A stretch of 64,000 nt of DNA from NCBI GenBank assembly GCA_016702335.1, contig JADJEF010000018.1:950123-1014122 (forward strand), written 5' to 3'. A model generated the notes under the pieces. That model had not been told where the DNA came from and ran no database searches. It saw only the letters and a program-made list of their open reading frames with translations. This document shows, piece after piece, positions 56,801 to 64,000 of the stretch (the stretch's first letter is position 1; each line of letters starts with the position of its first letter). Source of the stretch: Rhodocyclaceae bacterium. GTDB taxonomy: Bacteria > Pseudomonadota > Gammaproteobacteria > Burkholderiales > Rhodocyclaceae. The translations under genes and the position numbers were made by a program.

Positions 56801-57606
56801 CAAGCGCCGCCAGAGCCAGACCCCTTCGACCCGCTACCCGCAAAAAGCCCCGGAATGCTGCCTGACGGCACTGCCCCCTTCACATCCACGCTGGAGTCCT
56901 GGCTGACGACCAAGGCCACCCACACGATCTGGCACACCGCGTGGAGGAAGTGCTCGGACGGATTGATATGCCCGTACCTGACGACGTGCGCCGCTGGCTG
57001 CAACGAGACTTCTTTGCTTTCCATCTTCAGCGCTACTCTAAGAGCCGCCGCAAAGCCCCGATCTACTGGCCGCTGGCTACCACCTCAGGCAGCTACACGC
57101 TGTGGCTCTACTACCCCAGCCTCAACAGCCAGACGCTTTACACCGCCATCAATGACTTCGTCGAACCCAAGCTCAAAGAAGTCGGCGCTGGCGGGACGGC
57201 GTTGCGCAATAAAGGCTCGGCCCGTACCCGCGACGAGGAAAAGCAGTTCGAGACCATCCAGGCATTCGATCTAGATCTGATCGAACTGCGTGACACACTG
57301 TTGAATATCGCCCAAGGCTACCAACCGAACCACGATGACGGCGTGCAAATCACCGCCGCGCCACTGTGGCCGCTGTTCCGCCACAAGCCGTGGCAGAAAG
57401 TGCTCAAAGAAACCTGGGCCAAGCTCGAAAAAGGTGACTACGACTGGGCGCACTTGGCCATGAGCTACTGGCCAGCCCGCGTGCGCGAGAAGTGCAAAAC
57501 CGACAAATCACTCGCCATCGCCCACGACCTGGAAGCGCTGTATATCGAGCCAGAGGCTAAACCGAAAAAGACGCGAGGCAAGAAAACTTCAGGAGATAGC
57601 TTATGA
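53810..57606 (+). CDS. pglX: BREX adenine-specific DNA methyltransferase PglX/BrxX (about seven frameshifts)
   Basis: Starts 2 bp after brxC. The intact first frame (551 residues) has RNQFFTPRYVVEFLVDNTLGRLW, motif I LLDPACGSMHFGLYAFDLF, NIYGVDIDPRAAQIASLALWLRAQ and motif IV NPPF. Single-base breaks then follow near 55435, 55520, 55558, 55690, 55995, 56402 and 56880, several at homopolymers. Repairing them restores STKDQLAKAYPRSKNDLLAI, GAITSRTCFF, FFLRPGLTWPRRT, HRVEEVLGRIDMPVPDDVRRWL and DFFAFHLQRYSKSRRKAPIYW, giving about 1265 residues. PglX methylates the BREX site and is needed for self/non-self marking. As sequenced it is inactive after NPPF; sequencing error, phase variation or decay could each explain this. 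Confidence 0.88.
54578..54603 (+). repeat. Dispersed 27-bp element, copy 10 (in pglX)
   Basis: Exact core AAGTCGGCGCTGG with a one-base-changed flank, read in frame as GKSALAGRC. Confidence 0.7.
57175..57201 (+). repeat. Dispersed 27-bp element, copy 11 (in pglX, C-terminal part)
   Basis: Exact core and ACGGCG flank, read in frame as EVGAGGTAL. Confidence 0.75.
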
Positions 57607-58854
57607 ACCATCCACGCAAAATAGCCAAGCCGGGCATTCCCCGGATCGAGTCCTTGCGAGTAGAGAATTACCGCGCCTTGCGTAAGGTCGAGCTGGATAA
57701 CCTCACGCCCATGACGGTGTTGTTGGGCCCCAATGGCAGCGGCAAATCCACCATTTTTGATGTATTCAATTTCCTTTCCGAATGCTTTCAATTTGGCCTC
57801 CGTCATGCATGGGATCGACGTGGCCGTGGCAAAGAGCTGAAGTCCAGAGGATCGTCTGGGCCGATTGTTTTTGAGCTGAAGTATCGGGAGCAACCCAAAA
57901 CGCCAATCATCACCTATCACTTGGCGATTGATGAAGGCGCAAAAGGCCCGGAAGTAGTTGAAGAGTGGTTGCAGTGGCGGCGTGGGCAAAAGGGGCAGCC
58001 TTTTCGATTCCTTGAGTTCAAACGTGGCGTCGGCAAGGCGGCAAGTGGAGATGCCCCGGATTCTGACGATGTTCGGGTTGAAACCAATCTGCGCTCGCCA
58101 GACCTGATAGCAGTGAATACGCTTGGGCAGTTCACCGAGCATCCGCGTGTGGCTGCTCTGCGAGAGTTCATTACCGACTGGTACGTCTCTTATCTATCGA
58201 TCGACTCAACTCGCAACCAACCGGAAGCTGGTCCCCAGGAGCGGTTGAGCAAGGGGGCGAAACCTACCCAATGTCATTCAATATTTGAAGGAGCGACATC
58301 CGGAGCGCCTGGAGCAGATCTTTCGGTGCTGCGTCAGCGTATCCCCCGCTGGAGCGTGTAGAGGCCGAGCCGATGCCGGATGGCCGCCTTCTGCTGCAAA
58401 TCAAGGATGCGCCATTCGATCAGCCGGTACTTTCCAAGTTTGCTTCTGACGGCACGATGAAAATGCTGGCTTATTTAACCGTGCTCTACGACCCGGAACC
58501 GCCGCGCTTCATTGGCATTGAGGAACCGGAAAACTTCCTGCACCCGCGCTTATTGCCAGAGTTGTTGAAGAGTGCCGCGCTGCGTCAGAAAATTCTCAGT
58601 TGCTGATTACCAGCCATTCGCCATTTCTGCTCAATGCCATGCGAGCTGAAGAAGTGCGCGTACTCTATCGCGATGACCAGGGCTTCACGCAGGCGGTTCG
58701 CGCTTGCGATATCCAGGGTATCCCCGAGTTCATCCAGGCGGGCGCTTCATTAGGGCACCTGTGGATGGAGGGACACTTCGGATTTGGCGACCCTCTGATC
58801 AATCAGGGTGCTCCACGCGCACCGTCTATGTCACCAACGCGGAGGCGTGGCTAA
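57603..58854 (+). CDS. AAA ATPase (AAA_15/AAA_21, OLD/SMC-like), frameshifted
   Basis: The start overlaps the pglX stop by 4 bp. IESLRVENYRALRKVELDNLTPMTVLLGPNGSGKSTIFDVFNFL is the SMC/OLD-type N-terminus with Walker A. Later FASDGTMKMLAYLTVL (signature-like) and RFIGIEEPENFLHPRLLPEL (Walker B) and LLITSHSPFLLNAM (H-loop) complete an ABC-type ATPase. Four single-base breaks (near 58253-58257, 58328, 58343 and 58566) split it; repaired length is about 415 residues. It overlaps the DUF4276 gene (TAATG). Such ATPase/TOPRIM-like pairs occur in anti-phage systems such as AbiL, PARIS and OLD-type modules. Confidence 0.82.
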
Positions 58855-59473
58855 TGCTGGAAAAGCTGATTGTGTTCGTCGAAGAACCTTCGATGGAGGT
58901 GGCATTGGAGCAGTTGCTGCCGAAGCTGATGAATGACGTTGATTACGAGATCAGGCGATTTCAGTGCAGGGATGACTTACTCAAAAATTTGCCAGACCGT
59001 TTGCGCGCCTACAGCAGTTGGTTGCCGCCGACTTGGGCCATCCTGGTCTTGGTGGATCGTGATGATGACGATTGCCACGGGCTGAAACAGACCTTGGAAA
59101 ATGTGGCTGCGGCGGCAGGACTGGTCAGCAAGACCAACGCTGGCAATGGCAATCCCTTCCAGGTGGCGAACCGTATCGCCATCGAAGAGTTGGAGGCTTG
59201 GTTTTTTGGCGACTGGCCAGCGGTACAGGCGGCCTATCCCCGCGTACCTGCAACGATTCCGCAGAAGGCCGGATTTCGCCACCCGGACGCCATCCTGGGT
59301 GGCACTTGGGAGGCGCTGGAACGCGTGCTGAAAAGGTCCGGTTATTTCAAATCAGGGCTACGCAAATGGAATGTGCGCGAACTGTGGCGCAGCACATGGA
59401 TCCGGCGAGAAATTCGTCGAAGAGCTTTCAGGCTTTCAGTGGTGCAGTGTCAGCCGCTTTCGCGTGGGTGTGA
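58854..59473 (+). CDS. DUF4276 family protein (TOPRIM-like), frameshifted near C-terminus
   Basis: About 206 residues. IVFVEEPSMEVALEQLLPKL at the start supplies a TOPRIM-like conserved Glu, followed by WAILVLVDRDDDDCHGLKQTLE with the acidic cluster. NRIAIEELEAWFFGDWPAVQAAYPRVP is the DUF4276 signature. A missing A in the run at 59364-59366 breaks the frame; repair gives MECARTVAQHMDPARNSSKSFQAFSGAVSAAFAWV, the usual ending. DUF4276 partners an ATPase in several defence modules, probably as a nuclease. It lies 3 bp before pglZ. Confidence 0.8.
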
Positions 59474-59476
59474 GTG

Positions 59477-62005
59477 ATGAGCATTGCTGAATTCATTCGA
59501 GAGAGCGTACTGCGCCCGCGTCTCAAGCAGTGGGGATGCCTGGTGGTCTACGACGCCGATAAGCGCTACCGCGAGCAGTGCTTTGATCTTGGGGCTGAGA
59601 AGGTGCGCGTGGTCGATACGACTGATAGCAGTATCGAAAGTCGCGAGCTAGCTTTGCAGGCCCTGCGCGAGGTCGGGAAACCCAAAGCGCCGACCGAATC
59701 GGTGCTGATCTATGTGCCGGGCAAGCGGCCGCAGACCGACGAACAAAAGCAGATCGATCCTTTTGCGCTGTATGCCGAGTGTGGCGCGGTGTTTCCTCAA
59801 GACGATGGTGACGAATACTTAAGCCTGTGCTTGCGCGCCAAGCCCGATCACGCCACGGATATTCGCCGGGTATTTTCAGAGACACCGGCTGGCCCTGCAT
59901 TTGCGGTAATCGACGCGATTGGTGGTGGCGTCAGTTGGCCGCAATTGCGCGCCACCTTGGATGCCGTATCGGGCCGCGAGATCTTGGCAGCCCTGCTGGC
60001 ACCTAATACGCACCAGACCGAGGCATTGAAGTTGCAAGAAGGATGGGTACAAGAGGCCCGCGACTTCCTTCGAGCAACATTGGCCATGACGGTCAAGACA
60101 CGAGGCAAGACGTGGACGAGCCTGGCCGACGAGCTTTGGCGCTACGTGCTCTTCAGCGAATTTGTCTTCGACTTGCCAGTAGCGTTGCCGGAAACTCTCA
60201 AGGGTGTGCCGCATGCGCCAATGGAAGCCAGGCCGATCGTCGAGGATGTTTGCGAACGCTTGCGCAGCGACCCCAAGACGCGTTCCAACTACATCGAGCG
60301 CGCCGAAAGTGTTGAGACAGAACTCAATTTGGCGCAGCTGTGTGGTGACATTGACGACCTGGGCGTGCGTGACACATTTCCATTCGAAGAGCGGACATTT
60401 CTGCGCACGGCCATTAAGGGCATTTCTGCCGGAGATACCGACCTGGTTCGTTCCATTCTGTCGCGCCGCAAGACTTCCGTGTGGCTCGGCCTGGGCGAAA
60501 GCCAGGCGCAGTGGGAGTTGGTTCGTGCCGGCCTCAGTCTGGTGGAGTCCTGCGAGGACTTCGAGCGTCAACTACCCGAACATTCGCGCTCGCAGGCCGA
60601 TCTCCTGGACTTTTATCTGGGCAGTCTGCGCGAAGCGGATCGACTACAGCGCGAGTTTGAGCAGGCGGTCGGCGATTTTCTCGATCCTCATGGCCTGATG
60701 AACGAAGTCATCCAGCAGGCCCGCGACCGCTATCGTCGTTTGGCGGAGAAGGTGCAAGGCGTATTTGTGAAATACGTCGAGACCGCAGGATGGCCACCAA
60801 CGGGATGCATGGCCAACGCCGATGCGTTCGATCGCTTGGTGGCAGACCGGTTGAAAGAGAGTGGCCGCAAGGTGGCTTATTTGATGGTGGATGCCCTGCG
60901 CTATGAGTTGGGCGTGGCACTGGAAAAGTTGTTATCCGAAGATGGGCCGGTTGAGCTTCAAGCTGCCTATGCTCAGCTTCCCACCATCACTCTGGTGGGA
61001 ATGGCGAGTCTCCTCCCCGGTGCGCGGGGCAACTTGAGCTTGGCGCTTGAAAACGGCGCGATTATGCCGAAGCTGGCCGGCGCTTCGGTCGGCAATGTTG
61101 CCCAGCGTATGGAGGTGATGCGCAAACGTCTCGGCGACCGCTTTGAAGAGATGCCATTGAATGACTTCGTGCGCGGCAAACCCAAGATTCCGGAAACGGT
61201 GGATCTGCTTGTGTTGCGCTCTACCGAGATCGACAGCCAATTGGAAAGCAATCCAGAGACGACGCTGGGCTTGATTCCAGGCACGCTCAAAATGATTCGG
61301 GTGGCGCTGCATAAGTTGCGTGGCATGGGCTTCAAGGAGGCAGTGATCGTGACTGACCACGGTTTCTTCCTTAATGCCCAGGCCGAAGCCGGCGATGTCT
61401 GCGTCAAGCCCCAGGGCAATTGGCCGGTCACCGCACACGACCGAATGATGTTGGGCAATGGCACGACAGATGGCCACAGCCTGGTGGTTGGTGCTGACAA
61501 GATTGGGATTCGCGGCGACTTCGCGCAGGTGGCGATACCTCGCAGCATGGCTCCGTACCGCGCTGGGCATTTGTATTTTCACGGCGGCGCATCGCTTGCC
61601 GAGGCAGTGGTGCCGATCTTGGTGGCGCGTCTCGACGCCGCTGGGCAGCCCGATGTGCGGAAGGTGCTGGTCGAGATCAGTTACAAGAATGGCGCGAAAA
61701 GAATTACTACGCGGTTGCCGGTCGTCGAAGTGATACTGGTTTCCGACGATATTTTCTCGCAAGGCACGAGTGTGGAAATCTTACTGGAAGCCCAGGACAG
61801 CAAGGGCAATGTGGTGGGTGAACCGCGCCCGGGTGGTGACGTAAACCCGGCGACCCGAACGCTGACGCTGATGCCAGGCCAGCGCAAGCAAATTGCGCTA
61901 CGCATGGATGATGATTTCCGAGGCAAGTTTTCGATTAAGGCACTCAATCCGACCACGCTCGCAGCGTACAGCGCTCTGGCGATTGAAACGGACTACACGG
62001 AATAG
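59477..62005 (+). CDS. pglZ: BREX alkaline-phosphatase-superfamily protein PglZ
   Basis: 842 residues from ATG 59477, uninterrupted. An N-terminal region (SIAEFIRESVLRPRLKQWGCLVVYDADKRYREQC) is followed by long helical segments and a PglZ phosphatase-superfamily core: YLMVDALRYELGVALEKLL (~470), LLVLRSTEIDSQLES, VIVTDHGFFLN and GHLYFHGGASLAEAVVPIL. These carry the Asp and His metal-ligand candidates of the superfamily. PglZ is the only core protein shared by essentially all BREX types; its substrate is unknown. Confidence 0.93.
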   Translation: MSIAEFIRESVLRPRLKQWGCLVVYDADKRYREQCFDLGAEKVRVVDTTDSSIESRELALQALREVGKPKAPTESVLIYVPGKRPQTDEQKQIDPFALYAECGAVFPQDDGDEYLSLCLRAKPDHATDIRRVFSETPAGPAFAVIDAIGGGVSWPQLRATLDAVSGREILAALLAPNTHQTEALKLQEGWVQEARDFLRATLAMTVKTRGKTWTSLADELWRYVLFSEFVFDLPVALPETLKGVPHAPMEARPIVEDVCERLRSDPKTRSNYIERAESVETELNLAQLCGDIDDLGVRDTFPFEERTFLRTAIKGISAGDTDLVRSILSRRKTSVWLGLGESQAQWELVRAGLSLVESCEDFERQLPEHSRSQADLLDFYLGSLREADRLQREFEQAVGDFLDPHGLMNEVIQQARDRYRRLAEKVQGVFVKYVETAGWPPTGCMANADAFDRLVADRLKESGRKVAYLMVDALRYELGVALEKLLSEDGPVELQAAYAQLPTITLVGMASLLPGARGNLSLALENGAIMPKLAGASVGNVAQRMEVMRKRLGDRFEEMPLNDFVRGKPKIPETVDLLVLRSTEIDSQLESNPETTLGLIPGTLKMIRVALHKLRGMGFKEAVIVTDHGFFLNAQAEAGDVCVKPQGNWPVTAHDRMMLGNGTTDGHSLVVGADKIGIRGDFAQVAIPRSMAPYRAGHLYFHGGASLAEAVVPILVARLDAAGQPDVRKVLVEISYKNGAKRITTRLPVVEVILVSDDIFSQGTSVEILLEAQDSKGNVVGEPRPGGDVNPATRTLTLMPGQRKQIALRMDDDFRGKFSIKALNPTTLAAYSALAIETDYTE

Positions 62006-62010
62006 ACAAT

Positions 62011-64000
62011 ATGGACGAACTTGACCAAAAGCTAAACTCGACTTTCGACGGCAAAGTTCTGCGCAAGGACTTGCTGCACCGAATCAAGAAAGGCACCAAC
62101 GTCCCAACGTTCGTGCTGGAGTTTCTGCTGGCCGTATTGCGCCAGCAATGATCAAGCCGAAATGGATGCGGGCATGGAGGCGGTGCTCTCCTCACTGCAA
62201 GAGAACTACGTTCGTCCTGACGAGGCCAATGCCGCGCAATCCAAGGTGGCGACGAAGGGCAAACACAGATTCATCGACAAGGTCCATGTTCGCTACGTCG
62301 AGAAGGAGAAGCGCCACTGGGCATCATTGGAGAACTTCAACTCGCAGCGCATTGCGATCAATGAAAAGTTCTACCGCGACAACGACCGCCTGCTGGAGGG
62401 TGGAATTTGGGCGGAGGTCACGCTCGCGCACAACGACATCGAAGACGACGACTACGCGTTCTACATCGAAGACCTGCGACCGATTCAGCTTTCGCGCTTC
62501 GATTTTGATCGCTATACAGAAGGCCGCGCGGCATTCACGCGGGATGAGTGGATTGCGGCCATTCTTCGGTCCGTGGGTTTGGAGCCTAGCAAGCTGTCGC
62601 CACGCGTGAAGATGCACTTCATTGCGCGGTTGGCGGCCTTGGTCGAGCCGAATTACAACTACATCGAGTTAGGCCCGCGCGGGACCGGGAAGTCGTATTT
62701 CTTCAGCGAGTTTTCACCCTACGCCACACTGATTTCTGGCGGTCAGGCGACCAAGTCCACCCTGTTCTACAACAATGCGCGCCGCAAGGTGGGTCTGGTG
62801 GGATATTGGGATACCGTCGCCTTCGATGAGGTAGGTGGAATCAAGGTCAAGGATCCGGACACCATCCAGATCATGAAGGACTTCATGGCCAACGGCCGCT
62901 TTTCGCGTGGGGCCGAGGTCATTGCCGATGCGAGTCTGAGTTTTGTCGGAAATTTCGATGAATCAGTGCAGCAGGTCAGAACTCGCCTCAGCATGATTTG
63001 TTTCTGCCGTTGCCAGCGGAATTCGACTACGCCATCCAGGACCGATTCGCTGCCTACATTCCGGGCTGGGAGATGCCCAAGAATAGCAGCGAGTTCCTGA
63101 CCAGCCGCTATGGTTTTATCACCGATTACCTGGCCGAGGCCTTCCACTATCAGTTTAAGCACACCAACCGGTACGAGGAGGTCAGCAAGCGCATTCGCCT
63201 TGGTAAATCCATCGAGGGGCGCGACGAAAAAGGCGTCAAGAAAACGGTCTGCGCCTTCCTGAAGATTCTGCATCCGAGTGGAACGCCCACGGACGAGGAG
63301 TTCGAAGAATACGTTGCCTATGCGATCGAAAGCCGACGCCGGGTGAAAGAGCAGATGAATAAGCGCAAGCCGGATGACGAGTTCGCGCACATCAATTTGT
63401 CCTATTTCAAGGCGAATGGTGACGAGGTCATTGTCTATTGCCCTGAGTCAAAAGATGCACTAGCCACGCAGGAACCTGCTCGGCGGCGGCTAAATGAGCT
63501 CCAGGCTCCGCCAACTGATGTGGTTGCGGTACCTACGGCCACGCAAGCTCCAGTCGCGGTAGCGATTGCGCCGTCACCCGTACCTGCGGCGATATCCCCA
63601 AGCGCCCCGGTTATGGAAGCTATCTTTGCTGAGCTCAAGGAGCAGCACTTCACCATCCTCTATGGCGATACCGGGCACAGCTACGAGTCGATCCTCGGCC
63701 CATATCTACGCGGCGCGAAGGCGGTTGTCATCGAAGACCCGTACATCAGGCTTCAGCATCAAATCCAGAACTTCGTCCGCTTCTGTGAAACCCTTTTGAA
63801 GACGCCTCGGTGAAGAAGATCAGCTTGATTGTCGGGCTACGACGACAACACGCAACTCGCCGATATCGCGGAGAAGCTGGAAGAGTTAAAGCAGAGCCTG
63901 CTTGAACTCGACGTCGAGTTGGATGTGAAGCTCAATCCCAACATGCACGACCGCGAAATCCGGATCGATAACGGCTGGGTGATCAAAATCGGTAGAGGTC
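62011..64000 (+). CDS. brxL: BrxL-type Lon-like ATPase with C-terminal MIT_C-like domain (partial, frameshifted)
   Basis: Starts with ATG 62011 (DELDQKLNSTFDGKVLRKDLLHRIKKGTNVPTFVLEFLL). Breaks near 62133, 62975, 63805 and 63835 must be repaired. Core: YCASNDQAEMDAGMEAVLSSLQENYVRPDE, IELGPRGTGKSYFF (Walker A), VGYWDTVAFDEVGGI (Walker B), DLFLPLPAEFDYAIQDRF, and GVKKTVCAFLKILHPSGTPTDEEFEEYVAYAIESRRRVKEQM. Instead of the usual C-terminal Lon-protease-like domain there is a Pro/Ala-rich linker and a sequence like MIT C-terminal domains: LRGAKAVVIEDPYIRLQHQIQNFVRF, then YDDNTQLADIAEKLEELKQSL and NMHDREIRIDNGWVIKIGRG. The gene runs past the window. BrxL is required for BREX defence. Confidence 0.82.

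Noticed and set aside
1..64000. CRISPR array or insertion sequence
   Set aside because: No regularly spaced direct repeats and no transposase or terminal inverted repeats were seen.

Overview
The window looks like a piece of a GC-rich betaproteobacterial chromosome, most likely Rhodocyclales or a close relative. This is inferred from gene order (tgt-yajC-secD-secF, mutL-miaA, purM-like/AI-2E/hda/HAD, purN-DUF3108-rsmB) and from the density of c-di-GMP and two-component genes; no marker phylogeny was possible. Positions 1-47,600 are ordinary chromosomal backbone. From the tRNA-Ser gene at 47,585 onward the window is a phage-defence island that runs off the right edge.

Layout. 1-1,993 (minus): histidine-kinase-like ATPase plus response regulator/TPR gene, cut by the left edge. 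2,028-2,115: tRNA-Leu(UAA). 2,211-7,776 (plus): M48 protease, rsgA, WYL regulator, and a response regulator-DUF3369-GGDEF-EAL protein. 7,833-13,156: Gly-rich protein, VirB1-like lytic transglycosylase, GAF protein, patatin, molybdopterin oxidoreductase. 13,315-22,399 (plus): a run of five genes (large membrane protein, cNMP-binding patatin, solute-binding protein, sensor kinase, diguanylate cyclase) that looks like a signalling module. 22,469-26,660: acyl-CoA dehydrogenase with a divergent TetR regulator and a shared palindrome, then a DUF3336 patatin. 26,801-39,871: small genes, secF/secD/yajC/tgt, a ParDE toxin-antitoxin pair, a damaged queA, LpxR-like protein, rsmB, two DUF3108 proteins, purN, a lipoprotein and dedA (mostly minus). 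39,956-47,448: mutL, miaA, a divergent PurM-like protein, AI-2E family permease, hda, HAD phosphatase, M29 peptidase-like protein.

48,067-64,000 (plus) is a BREX locus: HTH regulator, brxE, brxA, brxB, brxC, pglX, an AAA ATPase/DUF4276 pair, pglZ, and a brxL whose C-terminus carries an MIT_C-like domain. The gene set is type-1-like (brxL present) but has brxE, usually linked to type 6, and a nested ATPase/TOPRIM-like pair that may be a second defence unit.

Two cross-cutting observations. (1) A 27-bp dispersed element (core AAGTCGGCGCTGG) occurs at least 11 times, in intergenic gaps and inside genes in several reading frames, including twice in mutL and twice in pglX. (2) Single-base indels break at least ten otherwise well conserved genes, often at homopolymers. 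They are far denser in the BREX island than elsewhere, so many are probably sequence errors; the internal deletion in queA is not of that type.
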